Assembly: GCA_023954375.1 (NCBI GenBank)
Contig: JAMLIC010000019.1
Location: forward strand, 84,739-148,738
Direction: 5' to 3'
Length of the DNA: 64,000 nucleotides
DNA from: Planctomycetota bacterium
GTDB taxonomy: Bacteria; Planctomycetota; J058
The notes under the pieces were generated by a model. It saw only the letters and a program-made list of their open reading frames with translations. It was not told the origin of the DNA and ran no database searches. Positions 26,000 through 34,700 of this stretch are shown in pieces (position 1 is the stretch's first letter; each line of letters opens with the position of its first letter). The translations under genes were made by a program, and so were the position numbers.

Positions 26000-27270
26000 G
26001 CGACGGCAAGGACAGGAGCCAGGAGCGGCAGAAGGCCATGCTCGCCGACCACTTCGGCCGCCTGGCCCGGGCCCCGGAGACCGGCGACAAGGTCGTCTAC
26101 ACCTTCGTCCCGGGCAACCTGACCGAGCTCCTGCTCAGCTTCGGCGTCCTGCCGGTCCTGCCGGAGATCAACGCGCTGCAGTCGGGCATGCGCCAGCGCT
26201 CGCGCGAGTTCATCCGCGAGGCGGAGAAGGGCGGCCACTCGGAGGACGTCTGCACCTACGTCAAGTGCGACCTCGGCATGAAGCGCAAGGGCAACCTCGG
26301 CCCCACGGGCGAGCGCCTCCCCGACCCCGACCTCCTGCTCCTCTCCTACACGGGCTGCTTCACCTTCATGAAGTGGTTCGAGCTCCTGCGCGAGGAGTAC
26401 CAGGCGCCCACGGTCATGCTCCACGTCCCCTACCAGGCGGACGGGCGCATCACGACGTCCATGCGCGACTACGTCGTCGACCAGCTGCGCCGCGAGGTGA
26501 TCCCCGCCCTCGAGCGGCTCACCGGGCGGGCCTACGACGAGGCGCGGCTGCAGGAGCTCCTGGCCCGCAGCGCCCGGGCCGAAGACGACCTCGTGGCCGT
26601 GCTCGACGCGGCGAAGCGGCGGCCCTCGCCGATCGACGGCTACTTCGGCGCGGTCTACTACGTCGGCCCGATCTTCTCCGCGTTCCGCGGCACCGCGGGC
26701 GCGGTCGACTACTACCGCGAGCTGCGCGAGGAGGTCGAGGCCCGCGCCGCGGCCGGCCTGGGCCCGGTGACCCCCGACGGCCCCATGGGCGAGGAGCGCT
26801 TCCGGCTGGTCGTCGAGGGGCCGCCCAACTGGACGAGCTTCCGCGAGTTCTGGCGCATGTTCCACGCCGAGGGCGCCGTGTGCGTGGCGTCGACCTACAC
26901 GAAGGTCGGCGGCACCTACGACGAGGGCTTCCGCCACGACCCCGACCGGCCGCTCGAGTCGCTCGCCGAGTACTGCCTGGGCTGCTACACGAACCGGAAC
27001 CTCCCCAGCCGCGTCGACGTCCTCTGCCGCTACATGGAGGAGTTCGACGCCGACGGGCTGCTCGTGAACTCGGTCAAGTCGTGCAACTCGTTCTCGGCCG
27101 GGCAGCTGCTCATGCTGCGCGAGGTCGAGCGGCGCACGGGGCGCCCGGGCGGGTTCATCGAGAGCGACCTCGTCGACCCGCGCTACTTCTCGGCGGCCAA
27201 CGTGAAGAACCGGGTGGACGCCTACCTGCAGATGATCGCCCAGCGGCGGCGGAGGCTGACCCTCGCATGA
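25996..27270 (+). CDS. bcrB: Benzoyl-CoA reductase subunit B
   Basis: 424 residues from ATG 25996. It is a second HgdB-type subunit, larger than BcrC, with the expected GNLTELLLSFGVLPVLPE start, CTYVKCDLG, YTGCFTFMKWFE and a C-terminal YCLGCYTNRN plus VKSCNSFSAGQL region. Conserved cysteines ligate iron-sulfur clusters. Together with BcrC it catalyses dearomatisation of benzoyl-CoA to cyclohexa-1,5-diene-1-carbonyl-CoA. No frame damage; overlaps bcrA by 4 nt. Confidence 0.92.
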   Translation: MSDGKDRSQERQKAMLADHFGRLARAPETGDKVVYTFVPGNLTELLLSFGVLPVLPEINALQSGMRQRSREFIREAEKGGHSEDVCTYVKCDLGMKRKGNLGPTGERLPDPDLLLLSYTGCFTFMKWFELLREEYQAPTVMLHVPYQADGRITTSMRDYVVDQLRREVIPALERLTGRAYDEARLQELLARSARAEDDLVAVLDAAKRRPSPIDGYFGAVYYVGPIFSAFRGTAGAVDYYRELREEVEARAAAGLGPVTPDGPMGEERFRLVVEGPPNWTSFREFWRMFHAEGAVCVASTYTKVGGTYDEGFRHDPDRPLESLAEYCLGCYTNRNLPSRVDVLCRYMEEFDADGLLVNSVKSCNSFSAGQLLMLREVERRTGRPGGFIESDLVDPRYFSAANVKNRVDAYLQMIAQRRRRLTLA

Positions 27271-28586
27271 GGCTCTACGTGGGCATCGACCTGGGCAGCA
27301 CGACGACGAAGGCGGTCGTCCTCGACGAGGGCGGGCGCCCGCTCGGCCGGGGGATCACCAACAGCCGCAGCGACTACGACGTGGCCTGCGCCGTGGCCCG
27401 GCGCGAGGCGCTCGACGACGCGCGCCTGACGCTCGCGCGCCGCGCGCTCGCGGGGGCCGGGCTGCCGCCCCCCGCGCAGGAGGCGCTCATCGCGCGCCTG
27501 GAGGGCGCCTTCCGCCTGGCGCAGCACGTGGCCCAGCTCGACCGGCTCGAGGCGCAGCTCCACGCCGAGCTGCCGGCCGTCGAGCGCCTGTTCCCCGGCG
27601 CCCGGCTGGCGCCGGCGTTCGACGAGCTGCTCGCCGCCATGCGCGACGACGCGCCGGCCCTGTTCCGGGCGGGCGCCCAGGGGCGGGCGACCTTCTTCCG
27701 CGACGCCGCCGGGAGCCAGTGGGCGCGGCGCGCCGAGGCCATGAGCGACGGCCGGGAGCGCCCCTACGAGGCGCTGCTCGGGGCGTTCGACAAGGCGATC
27801 CTCAAGGTCGAGGGCGCCGTGGTCGACCTCGAGCTGACGCAGGTCGTCGAGGACGCCGTCGGCGCGGCGATCGAGCAGGGCGAGCTCGAGACCGGCCGCG
27901 CGGCCGCGGTCACGGACGCCCTGGCCGAGGGCGCCGGCGCGGCCCTCGAGGTGGCCGCGGCCGTGGGCACCGGCTACGGCCGCGCGCGCCTGCCCTTCCC
28001 GAAGGAGCGCATCCGCTCCGAGATCCTCTGCCACGGGCTCGGCGCGCACGTGCTCTTCCCCGGGACCCGCACCGTGCTCGACATCGGCGGCCAGGACACC
28101 AAGGCGATCCAGGTCGACGACCAGGGGATCGTCACCGGCTTCCAGATGAACGACCGCTGCGCGGCCGGGTGCGGCCGCTACCTGGGGTACATCGCCGACG
28201 AGATGAACCTGGGGCTGCACGAGCTGGGGCCGCTGGCGCTCGAGGCGCGGCGCAGCGTGCGCATCAGCTCGACCTGCACCGTCTTCGCCGGGGCCGAGCT
28301 GCGCGAGCGGCTGGCGCTGGGCCAGCGGCGCGAGGACATCCTCGCGGGCCTCCACCGCGCGATCATCCTCCGCGCCATGTCGCTGCTCGCCCGCTCGGGC
28401 GGCGTGAAGGACGAGCTGACGTTCACGGGCGGCGTGGCCAACAACCCGGCCGCGGTCGCCGCCCTGCGCCAGCTCGTCGAGGAGGGCTACGGGAAGGTGA
28501 CCATGAACATCTCGCCCGACTCGATCTACACGGGGGCGCTCGGGGCGGCGCACTTCGCCCTGAGAGACGCGCTGGTGGCCGCGTGA
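27267..28586 (+). CDS. bcrA: Benzoyl-CoA reductase subunit A (ASKHA ATPase)
   Basis: 439 residues from ATG 27267. An ASKHA ATPase related to the dehydratase activase HgdC: phosphate-1 loop GIDLGSTTTKAVVLD at the start, DIGGQDTKAIQ as second phosphate motif, and CAAGCGRYL followed by STCTVFAG, whose cysteines share the bridging [4Fe-4S] cluster with BcrD. FTGGVANN completes the nucleotide site. A ~150-residue insertion near the N-terminus is the feature that separates BcrA from BcrD. Each electron transfer is driven by ATP hydrolysis, which marks class I benzoyl-CoA reductase. 4-nt overlap with bcrD. Confidence 0.93.
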   Translation: MRLYVGIDLGSTTTKAVVLDEGGRPLGRGITNSRSDYDVACAVARREALDDARLTLARRALAGAGLPPPAQEALIARLEGAFRLAQHVAQLDRLEAQLHAELPAVERLFPGARLAPAFDELLAAMRDDAPALFRAGAQGRATFFRDAAGSQWARRAEAMSDGRERPYEALLGAFDKAILKVEGAVVDLELTQVVEDAVGAAIEQGELETGRAAAVTDALAEGAGAALEVAAAVGTGYGRARLPFPKERIRSEILCHGLGAHVLFPGTRTVLDIGGQDTKAIQVDDQGIVTGFQMNDRCAAGCGRYLGYIADEMNLGLHELGPLALEARRSVRISSTCTVFAGAELRERLALGQRREDILAGLHRAIILRAMSLLARSGGVKDELTFTGGVANNPAAVAALRQLVEEGYGKVTMNISPDSIYTGALGAAHFALRDALVAA

Positions 28587-29428
28587 GCGGGCCCGTCGTC
28601 ACCTGCGGCATCGACGTCGGCTCGAGCGCCGTCAAGGTCGTGCTCGTGCGCCACGAGGGCGACGCCCGGACGGTCCTGGCGGCCGAGCGCGAGCGCCTGC
28701 GCAAGCGCGACGTGCCGGCGGTCGTCGACGAGGCCTGGGCGCGCGCGCTCGCGGTCGGCGACGTGCCGCGGAGCGAGGTGGCCTACGTGGCCACGACCGG
28801 CGAGGGCGAGCTGGTCCGCTTCCGCACCGGGCACTTCTACGGCATGACGACGCACGCCCGCGGCGCCGTCGAGCTGTGCCCCGACGCGCGCGCCGCGGTC
28901 GACCTCGGCGCGCTCCACGGCCGGGCCATGGTGATGGATGCGCGGGCCAAGGTCCTCGCCTACCGCATGACCAGCCAGTGCGCGTCCGGGTCGGGGCAGT
29001 TCCTGGAGAACATCGGCCGCTACCTGGGCGTGGCCCTCGAGGAGGTCGGCCCGCTGTCGCTCCAGGCGACGGACCCCGAGCGCTGCTCGAGCATCTGCGC
29101 CGTGCTGGCCGAGACCGACGTGATCAACATGGTGTCGCGCGGCATCGCCGTGGCGGACATCCTCAAGGGGATCCACCTGGCCATGGCCGGACGGATCGTG
29201 CGCCTGCTCAACGCCGCACAGGCGCAGGGGGTCGTCCTGGTCACCGGCGGCCTCGCCGCCGACGTGGGGCTCCTCCAGGCGATCCGCGAGGAGGGCCAGG
29301 CGGCGGGCGCGAGCTTCGACGTGCGCGCCCACCCGCGCTCGGTGCACGCGGGCGCCCTGGGCGCGGCCTGCTGGGGCGCGTTCCGCCTGGAGAAGCTGCG
29401 CCGCAAGGGCCTGGTGGGGGCCCCGTGA
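28583..29428 (+). CDS. bcrD: Benzoyl-CoA reductase subunit D (ASKHA ATPase)
   Basis: 281 residues from GTG 28583. The smaller ATPase subunit: GIDVGSSAVKVVLV phosphate loop, CASGSGQFLENIGRYLG and CSSICAVLAETDV cluster-ligating segments, VTGGLAADVG near the end. It pairs with BcrA to bind two ATP and one [4Fe-4S] cluster. Last gene of the operon; the Thauera cluster has a ferredoxin gene here, but this one ends in a dispersed repeat 5 nt after the stop. The electron donor must be encoded elsewhere. Confidence 0.93.
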   Translation: MSGPVVTCGIDVGSSAVKVVLVRHEGDARTVLAAERERLRKRDVPAVVDEAWARALAVGDVPRSEVAYVATTGEGELVRFRTGHFYGMTTHARGAVELCPDARAAVDLGALHGRAMVMDARAKVLAYRMTSQCASGSGQFLENIGRYLGVALEEVGPLSLQATDPERCSSICAVLAETDVINMVSRGIAVADILKGIHLAMAGRIVRLLNAAQAQGVVLVTGGLAADVGLLQAIREEGQAAGASFDVRAHPRSVHAGALGAACWGAFRLEKLRRKGLVGAP

Positions 29429-29433
29429 GCCTC

Positions 29434-29761
29434 ACCTGCGATGAGTGATGCGCTCGCGAGGGGGGCGCGATCGGCGCAAGTGCCCGGGCCCTGGCGTTCG
29501 GCCCGTTCCGCGCCTCCCCATCGCTCGCTCTGGCGGGTCGAGCACGTGCAGCGGAACGAAAAGTCCTCAAGCTCTCCGAGCTCGAGAAGAGATCGCTGCG
29601 CGATCTCTCTCGAGCTCAGACCTGCGATGAGTGATGCGCTCGCGAGGGGGGCGCGATCGGAGCAAGTCCCGGACTGGCACGATCTGGCCCGTTCCGCGCC
29701 TCCCCATCGCTCGCTCTGGCGGGTCGAGCACGTGCAGCGGAAGGGAACGTTCTCGAGCTCC
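29434..29761. repeat. Dispersed repeat family 1, copies B1-hairpin-B2
   Basis: Unit B1 (29434-29577) and unit B2 (from 29620) both open with acctgcgatgagtgatgcgctcg; between them (29578-29619) is a hairpin with arms gagctcgagaagagatcgc and its near-complement. The same hairpin-unit order occurs at 13744-13930. The three units have no length changes in their first ~135 bp and all stay open in one frame on the + strand. This 330-bp stretch holds no independent gene and ends abruptly at the SDR remnant. Confidence 0.8.
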
Positions 29762-29830
29762 ATGTACCCCGACCTCGCCGCTCACGTCACGGGGCAGGCG
29801 CTCCGCGTGGACGGCGGGCAGCTCATGTGA
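29762..29830 (+). pseudogene. C-terminal remnant of a short-chain dehydrogenase/reductase
   Basis: The 22 encoded residues (HVTGQALRVDGGQLM at the end) match the nearly invariant C-terminus of classical SDR enzymes (VTGQ-x-LxVDGG). Nothing of the Rossmann fold or the YxxxK site precedes it; instead repeat unit B2 abuts it. It is best read as the tail of an SDR gene that once followed bcrD and was removed by repeat insertion or recombination. Confidence 0.65.
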
Positions 29831-29840
29831 AGGAGGCCCC

Positions 29841-30404
29841 ATGACCCCCACCCACGTCCTCGAGGACGAGCACGAGCGGATCCTCGTCCTCCTCCTGGTC
29901 CTCGACCGCCTGGCGCGCCACGTGCGCGACGGCGAGCGGCCGTTCGATCGGCTCGCCGAGTGCCTCGACCTCCTGCGCACGTTCGCGGACGGCGCCCACC
30001 ACGGCAAGGAGGAGCGGCACCTGTTCCCGGCCCTCGAGGCTGCCGGCCTGCCGCGCCACGCCGGCCCGATCGGGGTCATGCTCCGCGAGCACGACCTCGG
30101 GCGCGGCGAGCTGGCGACCATGGCGGCGGCCCTCGACGGCCTGCGCAGCGACGAGGCCGGCGCCGCCGTGCGCCTCTCGCGGGCGGCGGCGAGCTACACG
30201 GGGCTCCTGCGCGACCACATCGAGAAGGAGAACCTGGTCCTCTTCCGCATGGCGCGCGAGCTCCTGCCGGCCGACGCGGCCGAGGCGCTCACGGCGGCCT
30301 ACCCCGGCGTGGACGACGAGGTCCTCGGCCCGGGCGGCTACGCCCGCGCCCTGGCGCGGATCGACCGCCTGGAGGAGGAGGTCCTCGGCCGCGCTGTGGT
30401 GTGA
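29841..30404 (+). CDS. Hemerythrin-like (HHE) di-iron protein
   Basis: 187 residues from ATG 29841 behind AGGAGG. A four-helix HHE domain covers about residues 1-150, with iron-ligand candidates in LEDEHERI, HHGKEERHLFP, LREHDLGR and DHIEKENLVLF. Such proteins bind oxygen or NO, or protect iron-sulfur enzymes. Being next to the oxygen-labile benzoyl-CoA reductase it may sense or scavenge oxygen, which is inference. It lies 412 nt behind bcrD in the same direction. Its stop codon sits in repeat family 2. Confidence 0.8.
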   Translation: MTPTHVLEDEHERILVLLLVLDRLARHVRDGERPFDRLAECLDLLRTFADGAHHGKEERHLFPALEAAGLPRHAGPIGVMLREHDLGRGELATMAAALDGLRSDEAGAAVRLSRAAASYTGLLRDHIEKENLVLFRMARELLPADAAEALTAAYPGVDDEVLGPGGYARALARIDRLEEEVLGRAVV

Positions 30405-30720
30405 TCGACGGCTGCGGCGGCGGATGGCGGCCGATCCGGCGCGCGCGGGTCGTCGGTGTGGCCCGCCTCCGCAGCTCCGTCCCGCGGCGGCGGCGCCGCG
30501 CCCCCGGCCCCCCCTATCGCTCGCGGCCGTCCGCAGCCGCGGGCCTCCCGCTTGCTCCGGCGGCCCACCGGGATCAGGCGATCGATACGACCCGCGCGCG
30601 CGCCGCCTCGGCTCGCCCTCCGCCACCTCGCCTCGCTTGTCGTTCCATTCCACCCGTCGGTTCGAGCGTGTCGACTGCGCGTTGCATGCAGGCTTGGCAC
30701 TGGAGGCCCAGTCTGACCAG
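30401..30720. repeat. Dispersed repeat family 2, copy 2, filling the gap to 30777
   Basis: The 373-nt gap 30405-30777 holds no credible gene. It opens with gtgtgatcgacggctgcgg at the stop of the hemerythrin gene, as at 13359, and later repeats ggcgatcgata, a GC-alternating run and the gttcca...cacccgtc block. Compared with copy 1 it carries ~130 nt of extra sequence in the middle. The end (30720-30777) is shared by neither copy. Confidence 0.6.
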
Positions 30721-30777
30721 GTGACAGCGATGGGCCCTGGCGAGGCGCGAGGAGCGACGCCCGCTCCGACCGGGCCT

Positions 30778-33700
30778 CTACCGCCCGAGCGTCGCGGCCG
30801 CGCCGTGCAGGTCGAACGGCGAGAGGACGCGCAGGTCGTAGCCGGGCGCGTAGGCCGCGGTCCCGACCTCGTAGTAGGCGTAGACGACCGACGGCGCGGC
30901 GCGGTAGGCCCCGGGGGCGACCCCACGCAGGGGGACCGTGAAGGTCACCGGCCGCGCCGGGGCCTCCTCGTAGTAGAGGGTCACCCAGCCGTCGCCGACC
31001 TCGACCCGGCTGGCCTCCGTCCCCTGGACCGCGCCCGGCGCCTTGCAGCCGCCCGGCAGGGCGATCCGCGCCACGACCTGGCCGGCCGGCCGCGGCGCCC
31101 CCGTGGGCCGCAGCGTGACGCGGAGCGCCTCGTCGCCGCCCGCCTGGAGCGTGGCGGGGGCGCGCACCTCGAGCGCGTAGGGCGCGCGGGGGGCGCTCGT
31201 CGGCGCGGCGACGCGGTAGGAGCAGGTCAAGGCGTAGCCCAGCGGCGCGTCGCCCTCGAGGAGGAGCGACGCCCGCACCGGCTGGCCGGGCGCCGCCTGG
31301 ACCGCGCGCTCGAGGACCAGCGGGCGCCCGGCGCGGGGGAGCGCGCTCACGACCGCCTCGCCACCGCCCAGGTCGAGCCGGACCCGCGTCGCCGGCGTCG
31401 GCGGCGCCATCGGGAAGGCGCACAGCGCCCGCACGGCGAGGGCCGTCGCCTGCGTGCCGTACCACCCGCCGTGCGGCTGGCGGGCCGCCGCGAGGAAGCT
31501 CAGCGCCCGCCCCCCCTCCTCCGCCCGGCCGCCGGCGAGGAGGGCCACGGCGGCGAGCGCGGTCGTCTCGAGGGTCAGGACCTCGCCGCGCGAGAAGACC
31601 ACGCCCGAGCCCTCGCTGGTCACGGCGCCCCGGTCGTCGGGCGCGAGCCCGTCGAGGAGCCGCGCGAGGAGCGTGTGGCGCGGCACGTCGAGCGGCCAGG
31701 CGCCCTCGCCCCAGAGCGCCACGGCGTTGGCCAGGAGCGCCCGCTCGCAGGCCGTCGCCGGCGTCGCGCGCAGCGCCGCGGCGAGGCCGCGCCAGGGGAC
31801 CCCCGCCTCGACGCACGCGAAGGCGGCGTAGAGCGCCTCGAAGCTGGTCAGGCGCTCGCGCCGCTCGAGCCAGTCGAGCGCGCGCTGCATGGCCACCGTG
31901 CCCTCGCCGCCGGAGACCTGCGCGTAGGCGGCGAGCTGCGCGATCCCCAGGCAGGTGTACCGCACGGCCGGCGCCTGCCCGGGGAACAGGGCGAAGCCGC
32001 CGCTCTCCGCGTCCTGGAACGTCAGCACGCGCGCGTGCCCCTTGCGGGCGAGCTCGTAGGCGCGCTCGAGCACGGCGGGGTCGGCCTGCGGGTCGCCCAT
32101 GAGCGCCCGCAGGACGACGACGTTGGGGTAGTTCGTGGCGGTGGTCTGCTCCATGCAGCCGTAGGGCTCGCTCAGGAGCGCCTCGAGCCCGGCCACGGCC
32201 TCGGCGGCCGGCGACGGGTAGACCTGCCCGCGCACGCGCACCGACCCCGGCACCGCCGACGCGGGCACGGGGACCGAGATCGACCGGCCGCCTCCGCCGC
32301 GGCCGCTCACGGCGTGAGAGACCTCGACCTCGCCGTGCTTCACCGAGAGCGCGCTCCGGGTCACCTCACGAAAGCCGCCGCGCGCCGCCTTGACCACGAG
32401 CGCCGCGCCGTCGGCCGGGGCGACGGCCTCGAAGCGGAACTTCGTCGACCGCGCCGCGCGGCTCGGGCGCAGGACCACCTCGGTGCGGTCGAGCGGGCGC
32501 AGCGCCGGCGGCGCCAGGACGCGCAGGTCGAGGGGGTCGTCGCGGCCGTCGCGCACCTCGTGCTCGACGTGGAGCTCCACGACGTCGCCCACGTTGAGGT
32601 GCGCGGGCGCGTCGAAGCGGGTGGCGAACGCCGCCCGCGGCCGCACCTCGGCGGCGGCGGTCAGCGGCGCCCCCCCGCCGAAGCCCTGCGCCTCGACGGC
32701 CAGGGCCTCGACCTCGTGCGAGAGGCGGAAGCGCGCCGTCCCCTTGCCGTCGGGCCCGGTGACGAGCCGCCCGACCCAGCAGAGCGTGTCGCGCAGGTCG
32801 AGGCCGTCGACGCGCGCCTCCTGCGGCGGCCGCGCCGCCGCCGCCCCGGCGCCCGCGAGCGCGTCGAGGCGCTCGGGCGCGACGTCGGGCTCGACGCGGC
32901 GCTCGTCCGCCGCCCGGGGCCGCGTGGGCCGGGTGAACGCCGCCCGGCGCAGGAGCGCCTCGAGCGCGTCCGGCCGCGCCTTCGAGCGGCCGTCCTCGAC
33001 CGGCCGCGCGGCCGGCCGCGGCGTGATCGGCCGGGGGGTCGCTCGCGGGGCCGCCTCCGTGGCCGTGAGGACCTCGCCGCGGGCGAGCGGCAGGCCCTCG
33101 GGGGGGAGGTCGAGCGCGTCGTGCACCAGCGCGAGGGCGTCGCGGCGGGCCTGCAGCGCCGTCGCGTCGTCGTCGGCGAGGAGGTCCGAGAGGTCGCCCG
33201 GGACGGCGTCGGCGAGCGCGCCCAGGGCCGCGCGCGCGGCGAGGTCGAGCCCGCGCGCCGCCGGCGCCGCGTCCCCCAGGGCGGCGCGGTAGACCGACAG
33301 CGCCAGGTCGGCGGCGACGGGCGCCCCGTCCAGCGTCGCCACCACGTCGAGGACGACCTCGTCGCCGGGCAGCCGGCGCCCCTCGCGCGCCTTGACCTCG
33401 AGCCGGGCCGGCCCGCCCGCGCCCACGAGCACGGGGCGCGAGAGCGTGGCCTTGCCGTCCACGACCAGCGTGACCCGCGCGCGGGTGAACCAGGCGGGGA
33501 CCGGGAGCGTGCACGCGCCCTCCCCGTCGCGCCCGAGCCGCACGTCGGTCCGGGTCAGCACGCCGGCGCCGTCGAGGCGGACCGCGACCCGGGCGCCGGG
33601 GCGCCCGCGCACGGTGGCCCGGAGGCCGCGGGCGCCCGCGTCCACGCGCAGGGCGTGCTCGTGCCCGCTGGGGCCGGGCACGGGGAAGCGCGCCGTGACG

Positions 33701-34599
33701 CCCGCGGGCCGGTCGATCCGCACGCGGTAGGCGCGGTCGGCGGCGCAGGGGACCTCGACCAGCGCGAGGCCGCGCGCGTCGGCGACGAACGAGGCGACGA
33801 CCTGCCCCTCGTCGTCCTCGACCCGCCCCTCGGCCGCGGCGGGCCGCCCGTCGAGGTCGCGCACGAGGACCCCGAAGCGCTGGGGCGCGCCGGTGAGCCG
33901 GCCGCCGCCCTCGACGAACAGGTCGACCGCGCCGACGGAGGCGGACACGTCGACCCGCGCGGCGACCGCCGCGCGCGCCCGCCCGACCTCCAGCCCGCAG
34001 GCCAGGTGCCCGCCGGCCGTGGCCTCGGCCGGGACGCGGACCCGCACGAGCGCCCGGCCCTCGGCGCAGGTGGGCCCCGCGTCGCCCCGGACCTCGAGGG
34101 CCCCGAAGGTGGCCAGCCAGCGGACCCGCGCCCCGACCACGGGGCGGCCGGCGAGGTCCTTCGCCGCGAAGCTGGCCACGACCTCGTCGCCCGGCGTGTG
34201 CAGCGCGCCGAGCACCCGGAGCGACAGGTCCAGGGCCGGGCGGGCGACGTCGTACACCTCGCGCTCGAGCGCGTGCACGGGCGCCCCGTCGCGGAGGAGC
34301 TCGACGCGGTAGGCCCCGCCCTCCCAGGCGCGCTCGAGCAGGAAGGTCCCCGTGGGGGCGTCCGCGGCGACGCGCCGCTCCGCGCGGGTCACGCCGCGCG
34401 CGTCGACGAGGCGCACCGCCGCGGCCTCGAGCCGGTCGCCGGGGCGCACGTGGACGCGCCACCAGACGGTCTCGCCCAGGCGGTAGGCCGGCCGGTCGGT
34501 CTGCAGGTGCGCGAGGGGCCGGTCGTCGGCCCGGGCGGCGGGGACGACGAGCGCGAGGGCGCAGGCGAGGGCCGGAGCGAGCAGGGCGGGGCGGAGCAT
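30778..34599 (-). CDS. Secreted alpha-2-macroglobulin-like protein with thioester motif
   Basis: 1273 residues from ATG 34599 behind GGAGGT, starting with a clear signal peptide (LLAPALACALALVVPAARA). MG-type beta domains fill the first ~600 residues (AHLQTDRPAYRLGETVWWRV). The thioester motif is GCMEQ with C815 and Q818, followed by an alpha/alpha-toroid complement-like domain (FALFPGQAPAVRYTCLGIAQLAAY). Bacterial alpha-2-macroglobulins trap proteases in the periplasm or at the surface; C-x-E-Q is intact, so covalent trapping should be possible. The usual partner, penicillin-binding protein 1C, is not beside it. A Pro/Ala/Arg-rich linker lies near residues 500-600. It is divergent from the Rrf2 gene. 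Confidence 0.85.
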   Translation of the reverse strand: MLRPALLAPALACALALVVPAARADDRPLAHLQTDRPAYRLGETVWWRVHVRPGDRLEAAAVRLVDARGVTRAERRVAADAPTGTFLLERAWEGGAYRVELLRDGAPVHALEREVYDVARPALDLSLRVLGALHTPGDEVVASFAAKDLAGRPVVGARVRWLATFGALEVRGDAGPTCAEGRALVRVRVPAEATAGGHLACGLEVGRARAAVAARVDVSASVGAVDLFVEGGGRLTGAPQRFGVLVRDLDGRPAAAEGRVEDDEGQVVASFVADARGLALVEVPCAADRAYRVRIDRPAGVTARFPVPGPSGHEHALRVDAGARGLRATVRGRPGARVAVRLDGAGVLTRTDVRLGRDGEGACTLPVPAWFTRARVTLVVDGKATLSRPVLVGAGGPARLEVKAREGRRLPGDEVVLDVVATLDGAPVAADLALSVYRAALGDAAPAARGLDLAARAALGALADAVPGDLSDLLADDDATALQARRDALALVHDALDLPPEGLPLARGEVLTATEAAPRATPRPITPRPAARPVEDGRSKARPDALEALLRRAAFTRPTRPRAADERRVEPDVAPERLDALAGAGAAAARPPQEARVDGLDLRDTLCWVGRLVTGPDGKGTARFRLSHEVEALAVEAQGFGGGAPLTAAAEVRPRAAFATRFDAPAHLNVGDVVELHVEHEVRDGRDDPLDLRVLAPPALRPLDRTEVVLRPSRAARSTKFRFEAVAPADGAALVVKAARGGFREVTRSALSVKHGEVEVSHAVSGRGGGGRSISVPVPASAVPGSVRVRGQVYPSPAAEAVAGLEALLSEPYGCMEQTTATNYPNVVVLRALMGDPQADPAVLERAYELARKGHARVLTFQDAESGGFALFPGQAPAVRYTCLGIAQLAAYAQVSGGEGTVAMQRALDWLERRERLTSFEALYAAFACVEAGVPWRGLAAALRATPATACERALLANAVALWGEGAWPLDVPRHTLLARLLDGLAPDDRGAVTSEGSGVVFSRGEVLTLETTALAAVALLAGGRAEEGGRALSFLAAARQPHGGWYGTQATALAVRALCAFPMAPPTPATRVRLDLGGGEAVVSALPRAGRPLVLERAVQAAPGQPVRASLLLEGDAPLGYALTCSYRVAAPTSAPRAPYALEVRAPATLQAGGDEALRVTLRPTGAPRPAGQVVARIALPGGCKAPGAVQGTEASRVEVGDGWVTLYYEEAPARPVTFTVPLRGVAPGAYRAAPSVVYAYYEVGTAAYAPGYDLRVLSPFDLHGAAATLGR

Positions 34600-34688
34600 G
34601 GCGCACCTCCAGGCCCTTCCACGCCGCGCCCCCGGCTGGAGTTCCACGAGCTCGGCGTGCGCGCGCCGCCGCCGTGGGCCGGGCGGCA

Positions 34689-34694
34689 TAGAAT
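34689..34694 (+). promoter_or_regulatory. -10 box TAGAAT for a leaderless transcript
   Basis: TAGAAT ends 6 nt before ATG 34701 and no Shine-Dalgarno sequence intervenes. The same spacing recurs at 8184 and nearly so at 1723 and 47345. Confidence 0.55.
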
Positions 34695-34700
34695 GAGCCC

